36,402 bases of DNA, taken from contig CALSNM010000008.1 in NCBI GenBank assembly GCA_943787725.1, forward strand, positions 1-36,402, in the 5' to 3' direction. Position numbers and translations under genes: made by a program. Each line of letters opens with the position of its first letter. Position 1 is the stretch's first letter. The stretch is from an uncultured Flavobacteriales bacterium. GTDB taxonomy: Bacteria; Bacteroidota; Bacteroidia; Flavobacteriales_D; Parvicellaceae. Below are positions 28,778 to 36,402 of this stretch, piece after piece. Under the pieces are notes generated by a model. That model saw nothing but the letters and a program-made list of their open reading frames with translations, was not told the origin of the DNA and did no database searches.

Positions 28778-29953
28778 TTATTCGATAATTAATTTTCCTG
28801 TCGCTACAGTTTTATCAGACAATATGCTGTAATGGTAAATGCCCTTGTTAAACCTGCTTAAGTCTAATCTGTAAGTATCACTTATCAACCTATTGTTTAT
28901 AATTATTCTACCCTGCATATCATAAATTCTGATCAAATCGGGAATTTCATTAAATTCAAAAACAGCAAATTGATTTGCGGGATTTGGGAAAACCTTTACA
29001 TCTATTGGTCTGACTGCCTCGCTCATACCAACGGTGCCTGTAGCAGATGATATGTACAAATCATTATCTTCCCAAGAATTCAAATCATTTTTTACAAATA
29101 CAATAATGCTTTCGTCGGTCGTAATGGTTGGCTGATTATTTATCAATGCATTATCATTAATACTGCCACTTAACTTAGTCAAGTTAGAAAATGTATCCAT
29201 CATTGCAGCTCTTGTCATTTTATATAAACTAAAAGAACCAATAGAATCTATAGAAACATAATAACTAAGGCCATCTTTGGATAATTGACCTGTAGTTGCA
29301 AAATACCCATCTGGTATTTCTAGAGTATCATCTACAACATAATTAAGTCCTCCAGTATTGGTACAGTGTAAAACTGATTTAAGGACATCTACATTATAAA
29401 CAAACATTTCTTGTTTATTAGGAGTTAAGGAATGTGCGGAAATAAATCCAGAATAACCGTTTATTGTAAGGGCTTGCGGTGCGGAAAACACATCGCCAAC
29501 TGATGACCTTGAGCTCATATAAATAGATGAACCATCGGAGTAATAGAGCTCTAATTGATCATTTGTAAACCAGCTACTAATCAAGCCAGAAAAACCATTA
29601 CCAACAACTTGAACGTTTGTAAATGGTGTTGCATAGTCATTGACTCCACGGGTAGCAACTACCAACTTTTTAATACCCGCTTCTTGCTTCGTGTAGTATA
29701 AACTTAGTCCGTCTGGAGAAATATAAGGATATGCATCTGCATCTATAGTATTAATCTCAGAAAGCGCTCTAATGCTATCCCAAATGCTTGTGCTTTTAAT
29801 CACAGGTGATAACGTTTCAAATACTGAGCTATAAAGCGCAACGTTGGAGACATTAATTAATTTGCCATTAATATTCATTGATTGTGCTGCAGTATTTGCA
29901 GAGATTCCAAAAATTAAAAATGGAATTAGAAGAATAAAAAAAAAAAATCTCAT
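28778..29953 (-). CDS. T9SS-secreted protein with beta-propeller-like repeats and C-terminal sorting domain
   Basis: 391 residues. Signal peptide MRFFFFILLIPFLIFGISAN, a region of TolB/PD40-like blades (DADAYPYISPDGLSLYYTK; FATTGQLSKDGLSYYVS; PTITTDESIIVFVK), and a type A sorting domain (VKVFPNPANQFAVFEF ... FNKGIYHYSIL) for T9SS export and surface attachment. The coding strand carries twelve consecutive T at codons 3-6 (window 29936-29947), the longest homopolymer in the window, in frame as written. Function outside the cell is unknown. Confidence 0.85.
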   Translation of the reverse strand: MRFFFFILLIPFLIFGISANTAAQSMNINGKLINVSNVALYSSVFETLSPVIKSTSIWDSIRALSEINTIDADAYPYISPDGLSLYYTKQEAGIKKLVVATRGVNDYATPFTNVQVVGNGFSGLISSWFTNDQLELYYSDGSSIYMSSRSSVGDVFSAPQALTINGYSGFISAHSLTPNKQEMFVYNVDVLKSVLHCTNTGGLNYVVDDTLEIPDGYFATTGQLSKDGLSYYVSIDSIGSFSLYKMTRAAMMDTFSNLTKLSGSINDNALINNQPTITTDESIIVFVKNDLNSWEDNDLYISSATGTVGMSEAVRPIDVKVFPNPANQFAVFEFNEIPDLIRIYDMQGRIIINNRLISDTYRLDLSRFNKGIYHYSILSDKTVATGKLIIE

Positions 29954-30061
29954 TACTGTGGGGTTATTATTTACTACGTGTTAATTTTTCATGATTTAAG
30001 TAATGTAACCAAAACTAAAATCTAAATTGGAACTTACAATGAATAGTAGCTATTAGTTTGG

Positions 30062-30952
30062 TTAAAGCACCTTCTCTCCTATTTTAGCAGTTAAAGCATA
30101 TAACTTATCTGCTACGTCTTTACTCACAGGAACCAGCGGTAAGCGCAGGTTATCATCACAAATATTCAATAATTTAAGAACATGTTTTACGCCTCCTGGA
30201 TTACCATCTGCAAATAATTGTTGGATTACTCCAATCAGTTCATAATGCTTTGCTCTAGCTAAATCCATATTATTTTCCATAGCTGCGTGAACCAATGTAG
30301 AAAATCTTTTTGGAAAGGCATTTGCTACCACAGAAATAACGCCGTCACCACCAATTGCCATATGCGGCAATGTCAATGCATCATCACCAGACAATACAAC
30401 AAAGCCTTCCGGCTTATTATTGATAATTTCCATTACCTGTTCTAAATTTCCTGAGGCTTCTTTGACTGCAACAACGTTTTTACAATCTCTTGCTATTCTC
30501 AAAGTTGTTTGAGCCAAAACATTGCTCATTGTCCTTCCCGGAACATTGTAAAGAATTATCGGCTTTGAAGTAGCTTCCGAAATCGTCTTGTAATGCAGAT
30601 AAATTCCTTCTTGAGATGGTTTATTATAATAGGGACTAACCGACAAAATTCCATCAACATCTTTTAATTCGGTGGACTTAATTGCTTCTATGACTGCTCC
30701 AGTATTATTTCCACCTATTCCTAAAACAATTGGTAATCGCTTTGCATTAATTTCAATTATGAAATCCAGTACCGCTTTCTTTTCATCTGGAGAAAGGGTT
30801 GCCGACTCTCCTGTTGTACCTTGCACCACCAGATAATCCGTTCCATTATTAATTTGATGTTCAACAAGTCTTTGAAGAGCGGTAAAGTCAACTTGCCCAT
30901 TACTTTGAAACGGTGTTACTAATGCAACTCCAACTCCTTTAAAAATATTCAT
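30062..30952 (-). CDS. dapA: 4-hydroxy-tetrahydrodipicolinate synthase
   Basis: Condenses pyruvate and aspartate semialdehyde, the first committed step to lysine and diaminopimelate for peptidoglycan. 296 residues from the ATG at 30952 (MNIFKGVGVALVTPF); an ATG three codons upstream is possible. Motifs: VVQGTTGESATLSPDEK near 43-59, the catalytic Tyr in ILYNVPGRT near 133-141, and the Schiff-base Lys in VAVKEASGN near 160-168. A single-gene unit with its own candidate promoter. Frame intact. Confidence 0.96.
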   Translation of the reverse strand: MNIFKGVGVALVTPFQSNGQVDFTALQRLVEHQINNGTDYLVVQGTTGESATLSPDEKKAVLDFIIEINAKRLPIVLGIGGNNTGAVIEAIKSTELKDVDGILSVSPYYNKPSQEGIYLHYKTISEATSKPIILYNVPGRTMSNVLAQTTLRIARDCKNVVAVKEASGNLEQVMEIINNKPEGFVVLSGDDALTLPHMAIGGDGVISVVANAFPKRFSTLVHAAMENNMDLARAKHYELIGVIQQLFADGNPGGVKHVLKLLNICDDNLRLPLVPVSKDVADKLYALTAKIGEKVL

Positions 30953-30976
30953 GTTATCCAATTATTAATTTGCACA

Positions 30977-30984
30977 CAAATGTA
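30977..30984 (-). promoter_or_regulatory. candidate -7 element of dapA
   Basis: On the minus strand TACATTTG matches TAnnTTTG exactly, 24 bases upstream of the ATG at 30952. The -33 box is not at ideal spacing. Confidence 0.5.
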
Positions 30985-31031
30985 GAGAAAGGATTACAAC
31001 AAATTATTGATTAAATAAAAAATAACAGATT

Positions 31032-31943
31032 TTATTTACCTTGTTTCATTTTGTTATAACGAGATATATTTCCTGGATCTAATTTCACTAGAGTATTAAA
31101 AATCTTATTTTTAACGTCGGCAGGAGCTCCTTTATAAAGAGCCGTTATCTCGTCTGCTTTAGCAGTAAAAAACATTTGCACATTAAAGGAATTCGGTCTG
31201 GTTTTGTGGATAGTCTCTAATAATTGTATTGCACTTGTTACTTTTTCAATTGCTTCGTCTCTTTTAGAATACAACAAATCAAACCCTTGTCTATGATATT
31301 CATAAAAACAAATACGTAAAGGATCAAACAAATTCTGCAGATGGTTAACCACTATCCAATATCTGTTTTTAGTACCTTCTTGCGGTTTCCAACCTGGTTC
31401 AGGTGCATTTTGGCAGTTCGACACAATCTGTTGTGCTTTATCAAAATAAGGTGTTCCTCCTTTTAAAGAAAATGAATCATAATCATATCCAATAACCATA
31501 TATACATAAAAAGCCAAAACATCGGCCAAATTGTTTTGATGCCTATCAGGTGTAAATACCAAAGAAGCCCCTCTCTGATAAACGAAACTAAGACTATTAT
31601 CATTATAATTTAACAGGCGACTTTTAAAACTTGATCCATAAACAGGGCGAGAAGATGAAACTTGAATACTTGCCTTAAATTGATCACTTCCTGTTTTTGA
31701 ATTTATGTTTATTAAAATACTGCACTCTATACGTTCCTCATCTTGAAAAACTTCATTTGTCCATTTAGTACCATTAATAAACTCAAAAACAGTCGACTGC
31801 AACTCTTGTATTATCTCTGAATTTGCTGGAGAGCTTTGCAATGTTGGTGCTATGACCTGTACCTGACAATTCATCTCTTGCGCCTTCAAGCAACTAGAGA
31901 GTGAAATCATCAATACTAGTATATTTATTCTAATCAAATACAT
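31032..31943 (-). CDS. porD: PorD-like protein (DUF4835), T9SS-associated
   Basis: 303-residue periplasmic or envelope protein with a signal peptide (ILVLMISLSSCLKAQ). Family landmarks: MNCQVQVIAPTLQSS, FINGTKWTNEVFQDEERIEC, IQVSSSRPVYGSSF, LAFYVYMVIGYDYDSFSLKGG and RPNSFNVQMFFTAKADEI. It is named as a T9SS component in Bacteroidota, but its biochemical role is not known. Last gene of bamD-rpoZ-coaBC-porD, 12 bases after coaBC, a gene order I recall as conserved in the phylum. Confidence 0.88.
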   Translation of the reverse strand: MYLIRINILVLMISLSSCLKAQEMNCQVQVIAPTLQSSPANSEIIQELQSTVFEFINGTKWTNEVFQDEERIECSILININSKTGSDQFKASIQVSSSRPVYGSSFKSRLLNYNDNSLSFVYQRGASLVFTPDRHQNNLADVLAFYVYMVIGYDYDSFSLKGGTPYFDKAQQIVSNCQNAPEPGWKPQEGTKNRYWIVVNHLQNLFDPLRICFYEYHRQGFDLLYSKRDEAIEKVTSAIQLLETIHKTRPNSFNVQMFFTAKADEITALYKGAPADVKNKIFNTLVKLDPGNISRYNKMKQGK

Positions 31944-31955
31944 TAATCATCAAAC

Positions 31956-33151
31956 TTAGTAAGTTTCTATTGCATCCAAAATATCAATGGCTACTTCTTG
32001 CTTACTCTTTAACTCAAAACTAGTCACTTTATTATTCCGATCAATAATTGTTACTTTATTCGAGTCATGTTGAAAACCCGCACCCTTATCTTTCAATGAA
32101 TTCAGCACAATTATATCTAAATTCTTTCTTTCTAATTTTCCTAATGCATTTGCTTCTTCATTTTCGGTTTCCAAAGCAAAACCAACTAATTTTTGATTCA
32201 CTTTTTTGTTCTCTCCGATCCATGCTAAAACATCTTTAGTTTTCTTCAACTCAATATGCCAATCCTCAGCTTTCTTCTTAACCTTTTCTGACGCCACCTC
32301 AATTGGCGCGTAATCTGCTATAGCAGCGGCCATTATAATTATGTCCTGCATATCAAAATTACTTGTGCAAGCATCAAACATATCTTGAGCCGTTTTGACA
32401 TTTATTCTATTTACGCCATCTGGTGTTTCCAAGCTAACCGGTCCAGCAATTAAGGTCACATCTGCACCTCTTTTTGCTGCTTCTTCTGCTAATGCAAACC
32501 CCATTTTTCCTGAAGAATGGTTTCCAATAAAGCGAACTGGATCAATTGGTTCATGCGTAGGGCCAGCTGATACTCATAAGTTTTAAGCCATAAAGCGATG
32601 CTTTCTCAGCAAAGTAATTGTCCAAGAATTCAAGAATGTGATCTGGTTCGGTCAGTCTTCCTTCGCCAATTAACCCACTTGCAAGCTCACCTGATTCCGG
32701 TTGAATAATCAAATTACCTCTTTCAACAAGTGTTTCTAGATTCTCTTGCGTTGATTCATGCTTGATACATATCTAAATCCATCGCAGGTGCAACAAACAC
32801 TGGACATCGAGCCGACAAGTAAACTGCTAACAATAAGCTGTCGGCATGGCCTGAAACCATTTTTGCTATAGTGTTTGCTGTCGCGGGAGCAACGATAATT
32901 GCATCTGCCCACAATCCCAAATCTACATGATTGTTCCATTCTCCTGAATCATCATCCTTGGTAAAATCCTTGAGAACTGGATTTTTAGACAAAGTGGCAA
33001 GGGTTAATGGAGTTATAAAATCCTCAGAAGCTTCAGTCATAATTACTTTGACAGAAGCTCCAGCTTTAATTAATAACCGTATGATTAATGCCGACTTATA
33101 AGCGGCTATACTACCCGAAACAGCTAGAATTATTTTCTTGCCGTTGAGCAT
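31956..33151 (-). CDS. coaBC: bifunctional phosphopantothenoylcysteine decarboxylase/phosphopantothenate--cysteine ligase, with two frame breaks
   Basis: Two steps of coenzyme A synthesis. About 397 residues after removing two bases. CoaC flavoprotein domain: AVSGSIAAYKSA near residues 10-21, active-site His in NNHVDLGLWADA, APATANTIAKM, PAMDLDMY. CoaB domain: GPTHEPIDPVRFIGNHSSGK, MGFALAEEAAKRGADVTLIAGP, AAAIADYAP, LVGFALETE. Breaks: 32764 (ATG TAT [C] AAG gives MYKHEST) and 32574 (ATG [A] GTA gives VSAGPTHEP). Both are one-base insertions outside homopolymers. As CoA synthesis is essential and flanking residues are conserved, sequence error is likely. Confidence 0.92.
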
Positions 33152-33157
33152 ACTGTT

Positions 33158-33487
33158 TTATGACTTAGTCTCAGAATCTGGCTTTCTCCAGTAAATTTTA
33201 TCTTCCTCGAATTCTTGCATTGACATAGCACCTGGCTTAGGTAATCTTTCGTAAAAACGAGAAACCTCTATTTGCTCTCTATTTTCAAAAATTTCTTCCA
33301 AGTTGTCTGTAGAGGAAGCAAATTCCTCTAATTTAGAAGTTAGCTCTTCTTTCAACTCAGCATTTATTTGATTAGCTCTTTTTGAAAGAATCACAATTGA
33401 TTCGTAAACATTTCCTGTTTTCTCTTCTAAATCACCAATATTTCTAGTAATTGTAGTTCTCTCTGCTGTACTGTCTCTATAAGCCAT
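33158..33487 (-). CDS. rpoZ: DNA-directed RNA polymerase omega subunit, Bacteroidota type
   Basis: 109-residue RNA polymerase accessory subunit that helps beta-prime assembly. Motifs TTITRNIGDLEEKTGNVYES, ILSKRANQINAELKEEL and the Bacteroidota-specific tail ENREQIEVSRFYERLPKP. One base after the bamD stop and six bases before coaBC, so embedded in an envelope/CoA operon. Frame intact. Confidence 0.9.
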   Translation of the reverse strand: MAYRDSTAERTTITRNIGDLEEKTGNVYESIVILSKRANQINAELKEELTSKLEEFASSTDNLEEIFENREQIEVSRFYERLPKPGAMSMQEFEEDKIYWRKPDSETKS

Positions 33488-33488
33488 A

Positions 33489-34302
33489 TTAATTGACGTT
33501 TCTGATTTTATCTAATTCTTTTTGACTCGATTTAAAATAGCTTTCTGCTGATTTCAGAAATTTACTTGAGTCAAATTGGTCGACAAAGGTATAATAAGAT
33601 TTGATAGTATTATCATATCGTTCTTCTTTTTTTGTCTCTATACTGTTACTAGCAAACAAAAAATTGGATCTAATAATTAAATATAAGACCTCTTCTTTGA
33701 AGTCTGTATCCGGAAATTCTTCTAATGTTGTGTTAAATAGAATGACAGCTGATCGATATTTCTCCATTTTATAATACAGCTTTGCTTTTTCAAAACTCTT
33801 CGTTTCCAGCTTACTTCTTAGAGCACTTATCAATAGTATTACATGAATCAACTAAACCACTTTCTGGGTAATGATTCATAAATAACTGGAAATCATCAAT
33901 GGCTTTATAGGTATCTGATTGATCCAAATTATACTCCGGAGAATTTAACATACTGCATCTAGCCGAATTAAATGCACATTCTTCTGCTTTAGGGCTATTT
34001 GGATAATTTACAGTAAATCTTTTAAAATAATAGGCTGCCAAATAGTATTCCTTTAAGCAAAATTGTGTGTTCGCATAATAATAATAAACATCCTCACCTC
34101 TTTCTGTCATTCTAAAGTAGGTCATTAATTCTTCAAACAGCGGAAGAGCTTTGTAACAATCTCCAGCTTCATAATATTCAATCGCCTTTTTATATTTAAG
34201 GTCGTAATCTGTACTCTTTACAATTTTACTGTGCTCAGAACATCCAACCAAAATAGCCGCTGAAGCAATAAACAGTAGTAATATTAATTTGACTTTTTTC
34301 AT
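33489..34302 (-). CDS. bamD: outer-membrane protein assembly factor BamD, with one frame break
   Basis: Lipoprotein of the BAM complex that inserts beta-barrels into the outer membrane; about 270 residues after correction. Lipobox LFIASAAILVGC, then TPR-like repeats: YDLKYKKAIEYYEAGDCYKA, YYYYANTQFCLKEYYLAAYY, KRFTVNYPNSPKAEECAF, DDFQLFMNHYPESGLVDSCN. Frame break at 33834 (AAT ACT [A] TTG): removing one A gives CNTLISALRSKLETKSFEKA. First gene of the bamD-rpoZ-coaBC-porD operon. TACATTCG on the minus strand (34311-34318), eight bases before the ATG, may be its -7 box. Confidence 0.88.
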
Positions 34303-34456
34303 TTCGTTCGCGAATGTAGGAAATTTAAACTCGTGCTTCTAACGATTAACATAAAGTAAATTATATGAGCTGTAATTTATTTTTTAAATTCAACATATCA
34401 GAAAGTTCTCTTTTAAACAATTAACTAATTTCTGTTTATATTTTTCTAAAACAATA

Positions 34457-34487
34457 TTTGAACACTACTTGCAATAGCTTACATTTG
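34457..34487 (+). promoter_or_regulatory. promoter of the alpha-oxoamine synthase gene
   Basis: TTTG (34457-34460), 19-base spacer, TACATTTG (34480-34487): exact consensus and spacing for Bacteroidota. The ATG at 34519 is 31 bases downstream. Confidence 0.72.
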
Positions 34488-34518
34488 CATTGATTTTTAG
34501 ATAACAATATAATATACT

Positions 34519-35761
34519 ATGGATATATTTGAAAGAATTGCAGGAAACAGAGGCCCTTTAGGTCAATATTCAAAAGATGCACATGGATACTATACTTTTC
34601 CCAAACTAGAAGGAGAGATAGGCTCTCATATGATGTTTAGAGGAAAAAAGGTTCTAACTTGGAGTATCAATAACTATCTTGGTTTATCAAATCACCCAGA
34701 CATTAGAAAAGCAGATATAGATGCGGCTACAGAATGGGGACTAGGTTATCCGATGGGTGCTAGAATGATGTCAGGTCAGACTAGCAAACATGAGCAATTA
34801 GAAGATGAACTTGCGGATTTTATGGAAATGGAATCCTGTTACCTACTTAATTATGGTTACCAAGGTTTTATGTCTGCTATTGATGCTTTGGTAAGCAGGA
34901 ATGATGTTATTGTTTACGACAGTGAATGTCACGCTTGCCTTGTTGATGGTGTAAGATTGCATCAAGGAAAAAGATTTGTATTTCCACACAATGACATTGA
35001 CAAATGCAAAACGCAACTAGACCGGGCAAACAAAATTGTTGCTGAAACTGGTGGAGGCATTCTCTTAATTACAGAGGGTGTATTTGGAATGAGTGGAGAC
35101 CAAGGAAAACTTAAGGAAATTGTTGAATTAAGAAAACAAGGTTATGATTTCCGCTTAATGGTTGACGATGCGCATGGATTTGGAACTCTTAGGAGAAAAA
35201 GGTCAAGGAGCTGGTGAAGAGCAAGGTGTTCATCAAGAGATTGATATATTGCTTGGAACTTTTGCCAAGTCTATGGCAAGTGTGGGTGCTTTTATTTGTA
35301 GCTCAGAAAATGTAATCAATTACTTAGGTTACAACATGCGTTCACAAGTATTTGCTAAATCTTTACCTATGCCATTAGTTGTTGGTGCGATTAAAAGGCT
35401 AGATATGCTTAAAAAAGCCGAACAGAAAGACAAGTTGTGGACAATTACAAATGCTTTGCAAAAAGGGTTAATTGATGCTGGATTTAATTTAGGAAAAACA
35501 AATTCTTGTGTAACTCCAGTAATGATTTCAGGAACGGTTGATGAAGCAATTGCTATCACACACGATTTAAGAGAAAATCATAGTATTTTCACTTCAATTG
35601 TAGTTTATCCTGTTGTGCCGAAAGGAATGATTCTTTTGAGGTTAATCCCTACAGCTTCTCACTCTTTAGAAGATGTTGACTACACAATTGAGACATTTAA
35701 AAAAGTGAAAGAAAAATTAAACGCTGGTGAATACGGAATTAAGCTTGTAAACACGCATTAA
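34519..35761 (+). CDS. alpha-oxoamine synthase family PLP enzyme (serine palmitoyltransferase / KBL-like), with one frame break
   Basis: PLP-dependent enzyme joining an amino acid to an acyl-CoA or acyl-ACP. About 413 residues after correction. Motifs: TWSINNYLGLSNHP near 53-66, GYPMGARMMSGQTSKHEQLE near 79-98, the cofactor region DSECHACLVDGVRLHQGK near 136-153, LMVDDAHGFGTLGEKG, and the Schiff-base Lys in LGTFAKSMASVGAF. The frame breaks at 35188 (ACT [C] TTA GGA). Members make sphingoid bases (serine palmitoyltransferase), 3-keto-sulfonolipid precursors (cysteate acyltransferase) or 2-amino-3-ketobutyrate; sequence alone does not decide. The nearby PlsC gene mildly favours a lipid role. 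Confidence 0.82.
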
Positions 35762-35782
35762 TTCAAAAACATAAAAACTCAA

Positions 35783-35808
35783 AAAAACCTTGGTAATACA
35801 AGGTTTTT
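35783..35808 (+). terminator. intrinsic terminator after the alpha-oxoamine synthase gene
   Basis: Stem AAAAACCTTG / CAAGGTTTTT with loop GTAATA and a further T tail. 21 bases after the stop and about ten bases before the next ATG. Confidence 0.85.
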
Positions 35809-35820
35809 TTGTTTCCAGAC

Positions 35821-36402
35821 ATGTGGTTTATAATAAATATCATTCAATCAATACTAATAATTACACATACACTTGTTGTGTACTATTTTGGCTTTGATCC
35901 CTGCACTTTTTGGTTTCCCAAAGGCTTCGTATTGGGTAGGTAGAAAAATTTGGGGACCATATCTTACTGCTACTAGTCGGTGGAAAATTAATTGTAAAGG
36001 GTAAAGAAAATCTTGACCCAAGCAAAACATACATTTATACTGCTAATCATATGTCAAATTTTGACATCCCAATATCTATTTGCAATTACCTCCGTAAGCC
36101 TGCATTTTATCGCAAAAAAGGAGCTCAAGAAAATCCCTCTATTCGGATGGTGTATTGCTGCTATGGGAATGATTTTTGTTGACAGAAAAAACAGAATAAA
36201 AGCATTAGAAAGCATGAAAGCTGCTGGTCAACTAATTAAATCTGGAAAAAATGTAATTGCCTTTCCAGAAGGAAAAAGATCCAGGTCTCGCAAAATAGAA
36301 AGGTTTAGAAAAGGAACATTTGTTATTGCACATAGCGCTCAAGTAGATATTATTCCAATTGCAATAAAAGGAAGTGAAGTACTGCACAAGCCGGGAGGTT
36401 TA
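35821..36402 (+). CDS. 1-acyl-glycerol-3-phosphate acyltransferase (PlsC family), cut by window end, three frame breaks
   Basis: Membrane-associated acyltransferase of phospholipid synthesis. About 193 residues visible, joined across three one-base insertions. N-terminal hydrophobic segment (IIQSILIITHTLVVYYF), then KIWGPYL, catalytic TANHMSNFD (NHxxxxD), AMGMIFVDRKNR, and the second motif AFPEGKRSRSR, continuing VIPIAIKGS-like IIPIAIKGSEVL to the edge. Insertions: a G at 35890-35891, an A at 35975, a T in TTTT at 36105-36108. Start ATG 35821 lies just after a terminator, so its promoter is unclear. Confidence 0.8.

Overview
The window is a piece of a low-GC, AT-rich chromosome from the phylum Bacteroidota, most likely class Flavobacteriia or a close relative. 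The evidence is two secreted proteins with C-terminal type IX secretion (T9SS) sorting domains, a PorP/SprF-family gene, a PorD (DUF4835) gene, a Bacteroidota-type RNA polymerase omega subunit, and many promoters of the Bacteroidota form TTTG-N18-20-TAnnTTTG. Almost all genes are core housekeeping or cell-envelope genes. I see no prophage, insertion sequence, CRISPR array, rRNA or tRNA.

Layout. 1-0.64 kb: start of formate-tetrahydrofolate ligase (minus). 0.9-1.2 kb: FtsB/DivIC divisome protein. 1.2-5.5 kb: a giant T9SS-secreted beta-propeller/PKD protein (minus). 6-8.2 kb: monomeric isocitrate dehydrogenase. 8.4-10.2 kb: dnaX (minus), broken or recoded at a run of ten A. 10.3-11.4 kb: rpsF-rpsR-rplI ribosomal operon ending in a strong terminator. 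11.4-12.1 kb: a mostly non-coding stretch with one small ORF and several palindromes. 12.1-12.9 kb: ECF sigma factor plus a Kazal-domain lipoprotein (minus). 13.2-17.9 kb: uvrA, a PAP2/sphingomyelin-synthase-like membrane protein and a broken TPR protein, with overlapping starts and stops. 17.9-20.2 kb: Nfu Fe-S scaffold, gamma-carbonic-anhydrase-like protein, broken PorP/SprF gene. 20.4-24.1 kb: acyl-CoA synthetase and an ABC-F ATPase. 24.2-26.1 kb: YajQ, a VanX-like D,D-dipeptidase lipoprotein and a secreted unknown. 26.3-28.8 kb: ribD, an EamA transporter and a YigZ protein as a translationally coupled operon. 28.8-31 kb: second T9SS cargo protein and dapA (minus). 31-34.3 kb: bamD-rpoZ-coaBC-porD operon (minus). 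34.5-36.4 kb: an alpha-oxoamine synthase (serine palmitoyltransferase-like) and a PlsC acyltransferase cut by the window end.

About twenty single-base frame breaks run through conserved genes (dnaX, uvrA, coaBC, bamD, nfu, the oxoamine synthase, plsC and others). Most are one-base insertions without shared context, so sequence error is the first explanation. They are dense at 16.7-20.1 kb and at 32.5-36.2 kb, while long genes elsewhere are intact. The dnaX break deserves separate treatment because it falls in a slippery A10 tract at the gamma/tau boundary, where other bacteria recode this gene.

No clearly new multi-gene system is visible. The best leads are the dnaX tract, a T12 tract at the start of a surface-protein gene (possible phase variation), a rare perfect Shine-Dalgarno sequence between rpsR and rplI, very short or absent leaders on several genes, and an unexplained nested palindrome at 11.85 kb.
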